Shown here one piece after another: positions 44,313-51,808 of a stretch of 64,000 nt of DNA. The stretch's first letter is position 1; each line of letters starts with the position of its first letter. The position numbers and the translations under genes are program-made. Source of the DNA: Pelagihabitans sp965238025 (lineage in GTDB: Bacteria; Bacteroidota; Bacteroidia; Flavobacteriales; Flavobacteriaceae); NCBI GenBank assembly GCA_965238025.1, contig OZ250162.1, positions 682,001-746,000 on the forward strand, in the 5' to 3' direction. Below the pieces are notes generated by a model. It made no database searches. It was not told the origin of the DNA and was given only the letters and a program-made list of their open reading frames with translations.

Positions 44313-44657
44313 TTACATATCAGTATTCAGCTCTTTAAAAGGGTCCCAAAAGTGCTTTTCAAGGTTTTGTATTTGATTATCTATGACTTCTATCCCTTCA
44401 TTTTCCAACAGTTGCTGCATTAGGTTAGTACCATCAAAATGGTGTTTTCCCGTAAGTAATCCTGCTTTGTTTACCACGCGATGCGCAGGAACATTTTCCA
44501 TACTCCCAGCCCCGTTCATAGCCCAACCCACCATACGGGCACTACGGGCAGCACCGAGGTATTTTGCTATTGCCCCATAGGACGTTACCCGACCTTCCGG
44601 AATTTGACTGGCAACCTCGTATACTTTTTGGAAGAAATTTTTGTTGTCCTTGTTCAT
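44313..44657 (-). CDS. Alkyltransferase-like protein (MGMT DNA-binding domain, catalytic Cys absent)
   Basis: A 114-residue protein matching the C-terminal domain of O6-methylguanine-DNA methyltransferase: IPEGRVTSYGAIAKYLG, ARMVGWAM and the reactive loop. The loop reads PAHRVV (residues 57-62), with Ala58 where active enzymes have Cys, so it cannot accept alkyl groups. Such ATL proteins bind alkylated guanine and pass it to nucleotide excision repair. Its start overlaps the LysE-family stop by 4 bases. Confidence 0.9.
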   Translation of the reverse strand: MNKDNKNFFQKVYEVASQIPEGRVTSYGAIAKYLGAARSARMVGWAMNGAGSMENVPAHRVVNKAGLLTGKHHFDGTNLMQQLLENEGIEVIDNQIQNLEKHFWDPFKELNTDM

Positions 44658-45286
44658 GAATTAAAAAATAGTCGAATAAGGGTGATCCCGAAAAGGACCA
44701 GCATTAAAGCGCTTAAAATATAGTTTGCATTTTTCGAGAATCGATTGGTTTTTTGTTCCATTCTATCAAAATAAAACACATAAAGATACATGGCCAAGAA
44801 TGTACCACAACCAGCAGAAATTATAAAGATAACTTCGTCAGTTATCGTATAGTTCATAAAACCTTGACTATGCAAAAAAGTGTTCATTCCTGCATAGTAG
44901 GGTATGGTAAGTAAATTAAGTGCAGCCAAAAAGGCTCCTTTTGAAAAACTACTCCTTTTTTTGCCCCCAACAAATTCTATGGACTCGTTTCGTTGTTTTT
45001 TCCCTTTTACAAAAAAGAAAACCGAAAGTACCCCGAAAATCACTAGCGCAATTTCCATTAATATTTCGATAATCTCTGGATTTCGTGATAAAATCTTTGA
45101 AATACGTACCGCAAGATACGCCTGTAACATAACCACGGCGCCCACTCCTAGCCCAAAAGTTATTCCATTTTTTTTGCCTTTTTCAACACTGGTCTTTGCG
45201 GCATTCATGTTCAATAACCCAGGTGGCAGAGAGGCCACAAACGCAGCTCCTAAAGTTGCCACACACAAAATAAGCAGTTGATGCAT
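44654..45286 (-). CDS. LysE-family amino-acid exporter
   Basis: A 210-residue polytopic membrane protein with about six helices. The N-terminal VASLPPGLLNMNAAKTSVEKG loop is the LysE/RhtB-type signature. The family exports basic or other amino acids or their analogues. It lies between trmB (34-base gap) and the alkyltransferase-like gene, probably in one operon; the three have no obvious shared pathway. Confidence 0.85.
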   Translation of the reverse strand: MHQLLILCVATLGAAFVASLPPGLLNMNAAKTSVEKGKKNGITFGLGVGAVVMLQAYLAVRISKILSRNPEIIEILMEIALVIFGVLSVFFFVKGKKQRNESIEFVGGKKRSSFSKGAFLAALNLLTIPYYAGMNTFLHSQGFMNYTITDEVIFIISAGCGTFLAMYLYVFYFDRMEQKTNRFSKNANYILSALMLVLFGITLIRLFFNS

Positions 45287-45320
45287 TTGACTGGTTTTCT
45301 AAACCAACTAGAAATTAAAA

Positions 45321-45989
45321 CTAGTTCAGTTTAAATTGAATATAAGTGATTGGTTTCCCTTCTTGAAGGTACTGATTTTCATAAAAAGTTTGAATTTTTA
45401 ACACCTCTTCAGGGCTTCCCTCATTTTTATAAACATCGTGGTTGGCATAGATGACTTCCAAACCCAAACCATGAAGTAATCCCAAGGTATACCCGTGCAT
45501 AAATTCGCTATCGGTCTTTAGATGAACTAAACCCTTAGGAACCAATACCTTTCTATACTTTTCTAGAAATATCTGATTGGTCATCCGGTGTTTGGTGCGC
45601 TTGTATTTGATCTGTGGGTCAGGAAAGGTAATCCATATTTCCGAAATCTCATTCTCGGCAAATAGATCATCTATTAATTCTATTTGGGTTCTTAAAAAGG
45701 CAACATTTTCCAGTTTTTCTTCCAGAGCGATTTTAGCCCCACGCCAGAAACGGGCGCCTTTAATATCAATTCCAACAAAATTTTTCTGATCATTCCGTTT
45801 TGCCAGGCCAACGGTATATTCGCCCTTTCCGCAACCAAGTTCCACCACAATGGGGTTTTTATTGCCAAAATGGTCGGCCCATCTTCCTTTTAGGGAAAAA
45901 CCTGCCTGAACCTCTTCGCGTGAGGGTTGGATTACATTCTTAAATGCCTCATTCTCCTTAAAACGTTTTAGTTTGTTTTTACTCCCCAT
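45321..45989 (-). CDS. trmB: tRNA (guanine-N7-)-methyltransferase
   Basis: A 222-residue Rossmann methyltransferase. The SAM-binding motif is VVELGCGKGEYTVGLA and the TrmB-specific motifs are NFVGIDIKGARFWRGAK, IWITFPDPQIKYKRTKHR and LKTDSEFMHGY. It methylates G46 in the tRNA variable loop. ATG 45989 is used; a TTG at 45995 adds two residues. A TACATTTG promoter element lies 48 bases upstream. Confidence 0.95.
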   Translation of the reverse strand: MGSKNKLKRFKENEAFKNVIQPSREEVQAGFSLKGRWADHFGNKNPIVVELGCGKGEYTVGLAKRNDQKNFVGIDIKGARFWRGAKIALEEKLENVAFLRTQIELIDDLFAENEISEIWITFPDPQIKYKRTKHRMTNQIFLEKYRKVLVPKGLVHLKTDSEFMHGYTLGLLHGLGLEVIYANHDVYKNEGSPEEVLKIQTFYENQYLQEGKPITYIQFKLN

Positions 45990-46036
45990 ATTCAATCGTC
46001 TTTTCGCGCTGTAAAACTAAGTAAATATCTTCGGGT

Positions 46037-46044
46037 CAAATGTA
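46037..46044 (-). promoter_or_regulatory. -7 element of trmB
   Basis: The minus strand reads TACATTTG, a full TAnnTTTG match, 47 bases before ATG 45989. The surrounding 193-base gap has no gene; it also holds a small TGCC-CTTC-GGCA hairpin near 46107. Confidence 0.45.
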
Positions 46045-46188
46045 CGAGGCATTAAAATTCTACGAAGAAAAGAGATATGATCGGTTTGTAGTTTTCAAGC
46101 AGCGATGCCCTTCGGCAGGTCTGTTCTCGTGGCTAGAGCTTTTTGCCAATTCTCCATTTAGCTATTATTCTTTTAGGATATGCTTATA

Positions 46189-47274
46189 TCAGTCAAAGGT
46201 CAGCAATTCTTCTTCTTGATCGATCGCATTGGTTTCCGCTTTCTCTAAAGTAAACGAGAATTCGGAACCGACACCCACCACACTTTCTACATAAATTTTC
46301 TCACCGTGAGCCTCAATAATATGTTTTACGATAGCAAGACCAAGACCTGAACCGCCTTCTTTTCTACTGCGGCTACTATCAACGCGATAAAAACGCTCAA
46401 AAAGTCGCGTGAGGTGTTGTTGGGAAATACCCTCACCATTATCGGTGACCCTTATGATAGCCTTATTCTGTATTAAGTTTTCAACGCTTACCTCGGTAGT
46501 GCCATTTTCATTTCCATACTTTATTGAATTTACCAGAAGGTTGGTGAGTACTTGTTCTATTTTTTCCCGCTCTGCATTTACCATAATAGGATGGGGATAA
46601 TCTATGTCAAAAACCAAGCTTATTTTCTTCTTGACCGCTTTCATTTCCAATAGATCAAATACATTTCCTATAAGTTCAACAATATCAAACTTCTCCAGTG
46701 CAACGGTCATCTCTCCCGCCTCTAGCTTGGTAATCAAATCTAAATCCTTTACAATATATATCAACCGGTCAACCGCCTTATTTGCACGTTGCAAGTACTT
46801 TTGCCTAACACTTTTATCATCAATGGCGCCATCTAATAAGGTCTCTATAAACCCTTGAACGGTAAACAGGGGCGTCTTAAGTTCGTGTGATACATTCCCA
46901 AGAAAGTCTTTGCGGTATTCTTCCCTAATTTTTAAAGTGTCGATCTCTACCTTCTTATCTTTTGCGAATTTTTCAATTTCCGCGGTCAGGGTTTTCATAT
47001 CGGTAGTAATCGGACCGGAACCCAACGATGATGATTCTAGTAGGGTCACATCATCATAGATCTTTTTTATCCTTCCGTATATAAACCGTTCGATCCGAAT
47101 CTGAAGCACAACAAACGATATGGAAAATATTACAATTGAGAACAGCAGTACCATCTGCCAATCAAGATGATAGAAAATGAATTGTACTCCCGCCAGAACC
47201 ATAGCAGACAATATGGTAATTAAAGCCGCGGAACGAAGTGCAAACTTGTAAGATCTTTTTAACTTGATCGCCAT
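46189..47274 (-). CDS. Sensor histidine kinase (PhoR-like)
   Basis: A 361-residue membrane kinase. Two helices (about 17-33 and 38-60) with almost no periplasmic loop precede a linker, the H-box HELKTPLFTVQGFIETLLDG, N-box NLLVNSIKYG, G1 DNGEGIS and G2 GSGLGLAIVKHI. The short input region resembles PhoR. The response regulator gene lies 124 bases upstream on the same strand. The gap holds a GCCCG-TCTGG-CGGGC hairpin at 47355-47369 that might reduce kinase expression relative to the regulator. Confidence 0.92.
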   Translation of the reverse strand: MAIKLKRSYKFALRSAALITILSAMVLAGVQFIFYHLDWQMVLLFSIVIFSISFVVLQIRIERFIYGRIKKIYDDVTLLESSSLGSGPITTDMKTLTAEIEKFAKDKKVEIDTLKIREEYRKDFLGNVSHELKTPLFTVQGFIETLLDGAIDDKSVRQKYLQRANKAVDRLIYIVKDLDLITKLEAGEMTVALEKFDIVELIGNVFDLLEMKAVKKKISLVFDIDYPHPIMVNAEREKIEQVLTNLLVNSIKYGNENGTTEVSVENLIQNKAIIRVTDNGEGISQQHLTRLFERFYRVDSSRSRKEGGSGLGLAIVKHIIEAHGEKIYVESVVGVGSEFSFTLEKAETNAIDQEEELLTFD

Positions 47275-47354
47275 TGGTTAGACTGAAAATTTAGTGAACT
47301 ACTTCGGGGCAATCCCACAAGGCATTCGTTAGGAAACAATATTAAAATTTCAAG

Positions 47355-47369
47355 GCCCGTCTGGCGGGC
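47355..47369. other. GC-rich hairpin between response regulator and histidine kinase genes
   Basis: GCCCG (47355-47359) and CGGGC (47365-47369) pair around TCTGG. No T tract follows on either strand, so it may be a REP-like unit or mRNA stability element instead of a terminator. Confidence 0.35.
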
Positions 47370-47398
47370 TAGGTTCCAAACATCAACTCAAGACGAGT

Positions 47399-48085
47399 TC
47401 AGAGTACGAATTTATAACCTACCCCTTTCACTGTTTTGAAGTGATGTTCGCCAATTTTTTCCCTGAGCTTTCGAATGTGTACATCTATAGTACGACCGCC
47501 TACTACCACTTCATTTCCCCATACCTTGTCTAAAATCACTTCCCGTTTAAACACCTTGCTAGGTTTTGAGGTCAATAATGATAGTAGTTCAAATTCCTTT
47601 CTTGGAAGAATTATTTCCTTTCCATTGTTGATTATCTTGTATTCTTCACGATTAATGGTTATGTTGCCTACCGTTATTATATCTTCAGCCTCGGCCGTTT
47701 CGTTTTTAAGCCTTCGCAACAATGCCTTTACCTTGCTTACTAAAACCTTTGGCTTAATGGGTTTGGTAATGTAGTCATCTGCCCCGGCATCAAACCCGGC
47801 GACTTGGGAATAATCTTCACCTCGCGCGGTAAGGAAAACAATAATCGTATTCTCTAATCCTGGGGTTCTTCTTAGCACCTCACAGGCTTCGATACCATCC
47901 ATTTCTGGCATCATAACATCAAGGATGATTAAATGGGGTATTTTCTTTTTTGCTTTGGCAATACCTTTAACGCCATCGGGGGCAGTAAATACTTGATACC
48001 CGGCTGCCGTGAGGTTGTAACCAACAATCTCAAGGATATCGGGTTCATCATCTACCAAAAGTATTCTAATATCCTTTTTCTTCAT
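47399..48085 (-). CDS. OmpR/PhoB-family response regulator
   Basis: A 228-residue regulator. The receiver domain has the acidic pair VDDEPD (residues 11-16), phospho-acceptor Asp56 (LDVMMPEMDG) and TKPIKPK lysine. The C-terminal winged helix reads LPRKEFELLSLL, VIGVWGNE-like DKVWGNEVVVGGRTIDVHI and RKLREKIG. It is upstream of the PhoR-like kinase and probably forms a pair with it. A well-spaced promoter precedes it. Confidence 0.94.
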   Translation of the reverse strand: MKKKDIRILLVDDEPDILEIVGYNLTAAGYQVFTAPDGVKGIAKAKKKIPHLIILDVMMPEMDGIEACEVLRRTPGLENTIIVFLTARGEDYSQVAGFDAGADDYITKPIKPKVLVSKVKALLRRLKNETAEAEDIITVGNITINREEYKIINNGKEIILPRKEFELLSLLTSKPSKVFKREVILDKVWGNEVVVGGRTIDVHIRKLREKIGEHHFKTVKGVGYKFVL

Positions 48086-48110
48086 TTTCTCAACGTTATT
48101 GGCACTTCTT

Positions 48111-48140
48111 CAAATGTAAATATAAAACGATTACCTCCAA
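48111..48140 (-). promoter_or_regulatory. Promoter (-33 TTG, -7 TACATTTG) of the two-component genes
   Basis: The minus strand has TTG at 48138-48140 and TACATTTG at 48111-48118, separated by 19 bases: the best-formed Bacteroidota promoter in the window. The -7 element ends 25 bases before the ATG. Confidence 0.6.
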
Positions 48141-48246
48141 CTCGAAAGCGCAGTGAGAAACGTTATCATAACCATAGGGTAACAATCAGGAAATATAGGG
48201 AGTGGAAAAATACAACGAACTCCTATTAAACGCATCAATTGCGCAT

Positions 48247-48330
48247 CTTTTTGGCCAAATCAGTGGTTATTTCGAAAGAAAATCGGCTATTTTTTCAATT
48301 TTAACATTATTTCTCGCTTTTTGGCCAAAT
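48247..48330. repeat. Two direct copies of CTTTTTGGCCAAAT with palindromic core
   Basis: The 14-base sequence occurs at 48247-48260 and 48317-48330, exactly 70 bases apart, each with the palindrome TTTGGCCAAA. They lie in the 317-base divergent region between the response regulator and the first small T9SS-tail gene, which otherwise holds no gene. They could be paired binding sites. Confidence 0.5.
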
Positions 48331-48378
48331 TTTTGAACTGTTCACGGTAATCGACATAGGATAACATATGAATTTGAT

Positions 48379-48386
48379 TATCTTTG
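48379..48386 (+). promoter_or_regulatory. -7 element of the first T9SS-tail gene
   Basis: TATCTTTG, a full TAnnTTTG match, ends 16 bases before the ATG at 48403. Confidence 0.5.
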
Positions 48387-48402
48387 TGTCATACACCCTT
48401 TT

Positions 48403-48711
48403 ATGAAGAAACTCTACCTTCTAATTTGTATCTGCTTTATTTCCTTTGGTTATGCCCAAGAATCGGCTACTAGTGGAGATATCGATGGTTTTAAGCTGTA
48501 TCCGAATCCGGTTACCGAAGGGAAAGTGTATATCAGTACCAATGCCAATGCTCCAAAGAAAGTTTTGATTTTTGATGTATTGGGCACCCAAGTATTGCAA
48601 ACAACCATTCTAGGTCCGGAATTGAACCTCTCCGATATCGATGCCGGGATTTATGTGCTACGTGTTTTTGAAAAAGATAAGGTAGCCACTCGAAAATTGA
48701 TTATAAAGTAA
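48403..48711 (+). CDS. Small secreted protein consisting of a T9SS type A sorting domain
   Basis: A 102-residue protein: a signal peptide (about residues 1-18, ending GYAQ), a short linker, then a full type A sorting domain with FKLYPNPV, KVLIFDVLGTQVLQ, LNLSDIDAGIYVLRV and the terminal TRKLIIK. There is no room for any other domain. Such tails normally direct large proteins through the type IX secretion system. A paralogue follows 182 bases downstream. Confidence 0.85.
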   Translation: MKKLYLLICICFISFGYAQESATSGDIDGFKLYPNPVTEGKVYISTNANAPKKVLIFDVLGTQVLQTTILGPELNLSDIDAGIYVLRVFEKDKVATRKLIIK

Positions 48712-48836
48712 TCCCTCTCATTGTATTAACCTTGACTCGGATCTACAAACTCCTTTCTCGTTAAGTCGTCAAAAATTTCGACAAAAAACATCTCAAATTC
48801 CATTTACCTACAATTTTTGCCCTTTCACAACAATTT

Positions 48837-48868
48837 TTGGATGTAGGTGTTTTCTTTAGCTACCTTTA
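48837..48868 (+). promoter_or_regulatory. Promoter region of the second T9SS-tail gene
   Basis: TTG at 48837-48839 and TACCTTTA at 48861-48868 are 21 bases apart. The TTG lies in the second of two CAATTTTTG direct repeats (48811-48819, 48831-48839). The -7 element ends 25 bases before the ATG. Confidence 0.4.
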
Positions 48869-48893
48869 GGGTATTGGTCCCAAATCAATATTC

Positions 48894-49217
48894 ATGAAAA
48901 TAATCTACATTATACTCTTTATGGTAGTTACCCTTGGTGTTTCTGCACAGGAACTGTCTGAGCAAAAAAGCGCTTCCGCAAATGAAATTCCCGGTTTTAA
49001 ACTATACCCTAATCCGGTTTTTGATGATGTCATCTATATTACCACGACCCAAAATGCCCGAAAAGAAGTCTCTATTTATGATGTTTTTGGCAAAATCGTA
49101 CTTCGTGACCAAATCAGCAATGCCCACATAAATATAGAAAATCTTGACCCTGGTGTTTATGTTTTACAAGTTGTAGAGAACGGTAGTAGTATTACCCGTA
49201 AACTGGTGGTTAAATAG
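48894..49217 (+). CDS. Second small T9SS sorting-domain protein
   Basis: A 107-residue paralogue of the gene before it: signal peptide ending VSAQ (about residue 19), then FKLYPNPVFDD, VSIYDVFGKIVLRD, INIENLDPGVYVLQV and TRKLVVK. The same T9SS type A tail is present with almost nothing else. Sequence divergence from the first copy is substantial, so the duplication is old. A TTTGCCC/GGGCAAA hairpin lies downstream at 49256-49278. Confidence 0.85.
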   Translation: MKIIYIILFMVVTLGVSAQELSEQKSASANEIPGFKLYPNPVFDDVIYITTTQNARKEVSIYDVFGKIVLRDQISNAHINIENLDPGVYVLQVVENGSSITRKLVVK

Positions 49218-49255
49218 GAAGGCGGAAGATAATTTCAAGATTAAATAAAAAACCA

Positions 49256-49278
49256 TTTGCCCGCGCTCGCTGGGCAAA
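49256..49278. terminator. Hairpin after the T9SS-tail genes
   Basis: TTTGCCC (49256-49262) pairs with GGGCAAA (49272-49278) around a 9-base loop. The plus strand has no T tract after it, so termination is uncertain. Confidence 0.35.
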
Positions 49279-49330
49279 AGCATTAATCCCGATACTGTAA
49301 TACTCCCTGCTTAAGCTATTACATTTTGGC

Positions 49331-49338
49331 TATTTTTA
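49331..49338 (+). promoter_or_regulatory. -7-like element directly before the LuxE-like gene
   Basis: TATTTTTA ends 4 bases before the ATG at 49343. If used, transcription would start at or next to the start codon, giving a leaderless mRNA. Confidence 0.3.
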
Positions 49339-49342
49339 CGCC

Positions 49343-50338
49343 ATGATCAGCGCCGAGACCATTTTCAAAATTTCATCGCAGGCCAACTCACGCTCAGAAG
49401 GGTTCGAGACAACTGCCTTATCGGTCTTTGCGCATCAATGGGAATTTAATCCCATATATCGTAATTTCTGTAATTACCTTAAAAAGGACAAGGATAGCGT
49501 GCGGGAATTAGGTGATATTCCGTTTCTACCTATTGAGTTTTTCAAAAAAAGCAAAATCGTCTCGGGGCTAAAACCAGCAGAAATCATTTTCAGTAGTAGT
49601 GGTACCACTGGAGATGTTACCAGCAAACATTATATCACAGATTTGGAGATTTATAAGGCCAGCTATAGCAAAGGTTTCACCCATTTCTATGGTGACCTAT
49701 CGGACTACTGTATTCTCGCCCTATTGCCCGCTTATCTAGAACGTGAAGGTTCCTCGCTCGTTTATATGGTAGATGACCTTATCGCCCAAAGTAGGCATCC
49801 CGAAAGTGGGTTTTATTTGGATGCGATGGATGACTTGGCAAAAACACTTGCCAAACTAGATGCCCAAGGAGCCAAAACAATACTTATAGGTGTTTCCTTT
49901 GCCTTGTTAGACCTAGTGGAAACCAACAGTTTTCGACTGACCAATACCATCATTATGGAAACAGGGGGCATGAAAGGTCGTAGAAAGGAAATGATCCGTG
50001 AAGAACTTCACCATATCTTAAAACAGGGATTTGGGGTGACAGCAATACATTCCGAATACGGGATGACAGAGCTGCTATCTCAGGCCTACTCTCTTGGAAA
50101 CGGTATTTTTAAACCCCCGCCCTGGATGAAGGTTCTTATTCGGGATACTGAAGACCCTTTGACTGAACAGCCGTTTGGCAAAACAGGAGGAATTAATGTC
50201 ATTGATCTAGCAAATATTAACTCCTGTTCCTTTATCGCAACCCAAGACCTGGGCAAACTTTATAAAGACGGGGGTTTTGAGGTACTAGGCCGTTTTGATC
50301 ATTCCGATATTCGTGGGTGTAATTTGATGGTCCTTTGA
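49343..50338 (+). CDS. LuxE-like acyl-protein synthetase / acyl-transferase family protein
   Basis: A 331-residue protein of the adenylate-forming superfamily. IIFSSSGTTGDVTSKHYI is the ATP-binding P-loop motif; IMETGGMKGRRKEM and IHSEYGMTELLSQAYS are the LuxE/PaaK-like later motifs; GGINVIDLANINSCSFIATQDLG closes the domain. It lacks the C-terminal lobe of full acyl-CoA ligases, as LuxE does. It activates a carboxylate; the substrate is unknown and no lux genes are nearby. It converges on tyrS with a 3-base gap. Confidence 0.85.
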   Translation: MISAETIFKISSQANSRSEGFETTALSVFAHQWEFNPIYRNFCNYLKKDKDSVRELGDIPFLPIEFFKKSKIVSGLKPAEIIFSSSGTTGDVTSKHYITDLEIYKASYSKGFTHFYGDLSDYCILALLPAYLEREGSSLVYMVDDLIAQSRHPESGFYLDAMDDLAKTLAKLDAQGAKTILIGVSFALLDLVETNSFRLTNTIIMETGGMKGRRKEMIREELHHILKQGFGVTAIHSEYGMTELLSQAYSLGNGIFKPPPWMKVLIRDTEDPLTEQPFGKTGGINVIDLANINSCSFIATQDLGKLYKDGGFEVLGRFDHSDIRGCNLMVL

Positions 50339-50341
50339 ACG

Positions 50342-51637
50342 TTAGTTAACAACCAATACAAAGTAACTTTTCTTTCCCCGTTGCAAGAGTACAAACTTGT
50401 CATTGATCAAATCGGAAACGGTAATCATATGATTGTCTTTTACCTTTTCCTTGTTGACCGAAATAGAGTTCTGTTTGAGCTCGCGTCTTGCTTCTCCATT
50501 AGACGGTAGAAAGCCTGTTTTTGCTGCTAGCGCCCCAATCATATCCAAACCGTTTTCAATTTCAGCTTTTGAAATCTCGGCCTGAGGAACGCCATCAAAA
50601 ACTTCTAAAAAAGTCTTTTTATCAAGCTTTTTTAGGTCTTCGGAGGTTGATTTTCCGAATAAAATAGCGCTTGCCCTTTTAGCATTTTCAAAATCTTCTT
50701 GAGAGTGCACCATTGTGGTAATCTCCTCGGCCAATCTTTTTTGCAACACCCACATATGGGGCTCCGCCCTATGTGCTTCAACAAGGTCTTTTATTTCTTC
50801 CTTTGTAAGGAAAGTGAATATCTTAATATACTTTTCGGCGTCCGTATCCGAGGTATTTAGCCAATACTGATAAAATTTATAGGGTGATGTTCTTTCTGCG
50901 TCCAACCAAATATTGCCGTCTTCGGTCTTTCCAAACTTGGTGCCATCGGCTTTAGTAATTAACGGGCAGGTTAATGCGTAACCCTTACCCCCCGCTATTC
51001 TACGAATAAGCTCCGTGCCAGTGGTAATATTTCCCCACTGGTCACTACCACCCATTTGTAGGGTACAGTTGTGGTTCTTATACAAATGAAGAAAGTCATA
51101 CCCTTGTACCAATTGATAGGTGAATTCTGTAAAAGACATTCCTTCTTTGGCTTCAGAAGACAGGCGTTTTTTAACAGATTCCTTAGCCATCATGTAGTTT
51201 ACCGTAATGTGCTTGCCCACATCGCGAATGAAATCTAAAAAGGAGAAGTCTTTCATCCAATCGTAGTTGTTAACCATCATCCCGGCATTCTTTATATCGG
51301 AATCAAAGTCGAAAAAACTAGACAGTTGTTTTTTAATTGCCCTCTGATTATGAAGTAATGTAGCCTCATCCAATAAATTCCGTTCTGCCGATTTGCCGGA
51401 CGGATCCCCGATCATTCCCGTAGCACCCCCAACCAAAGCCACAGGTTTGTGACCACTTCGCTGAAAATGGGCCAATAGCATAATGGGCACCAAATTTCCT
51501 ATATGCAAGGAATCTGCCGTGGGGTCAAAACCTACATAGGCCGACTGCATACCACTCAACAAATGCTCTTCTGTTCCCGGCATTGAATCATGCAACATTC
51601 CTCGCCATTTTAACTCTTCAACAAAATTAAAAGCCAT
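50342..51637 (-). CDS. tyrS: Tyrosyl-tRNA synthetase
   Basis: A 431-residue class I synthetase. HIGN at residues 45-48 is the HIGH motif, KFGKT is the KMSKS-equivalent loop, and YDFLHLYKNHNCTLQMGGSDQWGNI is the tyrosine-binding region. A C-terminal S4 RNA-binding domain (NSISVNKEKVKDNHMITVSDL) is present. Full length and complete. A TATATTTG promoter element lies just upstream. Confidence 0.97.
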   Translation of the reverse strand: MAFNFVEELKWRGMLHDSMPGTEEHLLSGMQSAYVGFDPTADSLHIGNLVPIMLLAHFQRSGHKPVALVGGATGMIGDPSGKSAERNLLDEATLLHNQRAIKKQLSSFFDFDSDIKNAGMMVNNYDWMKDFSFLDFIRDVGKHITVNYMMAKESVKKRLSSEAKEGMSFTEFTYQLVQGYDFLHLYKNHNCTLQMGGSDQWGNITTGTELIRRIAGGKGYALTCPLITKADGTKFGKTEDGNIWLDAERTSPYKFYQYWLNTSDTDAEKYIKIFTFLTKEEIKDLVEAHRAEPHMWVLQKRLAEEITTMVHSQEDFENAKRASAILFGKSTSEDLKKLDKKTFLEVFDGVPQAEISKAEIENGLDMIGALAAKTGFLPSNGEARRELKQNSISVNKEKVKDNHMITVSDLINDKFVLLQRGKKSYFVLVVN

Positions 51638-51660
51638 GCTTACCTGTTTGTTTTAGCTTG

Positions 51661-51668
51661 CAAATATA
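51661..51668 (-). promoter_or_regulatory. -7 element of tyrS
   Basis: The minus strand reads TATATTTG, a full TAnnTTTG match, 23 bases before the ATG. Confidence 0.45.
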
Positions 51669-51796
51669 AAGAACTCTTTCGCTTAAAGAGAAAAGGAGAA
51701 AGCCCATTGGTTTCTGGTTTCTTAAATATTATTACACAACAAACCAGTACAAAAATCTGTATGTAAGGATTCCCGTAGTTATCCGGTGCAAATTAC

Positions 51797-51804
51797 TAAC
51801 TTTA
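51797..51804 (+). promoter_or_regulatory. -7-like element directly before the NAD-epimerase gene
   Basis: TAACTTTA ends 4 bases before ATG 51809, whose position is fixed by the Rossmann motif that begins at residue 6. If used, the mRNA would be leaderless. Confidence 0.3.
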
Positions 51805-51808
51805 ACCG

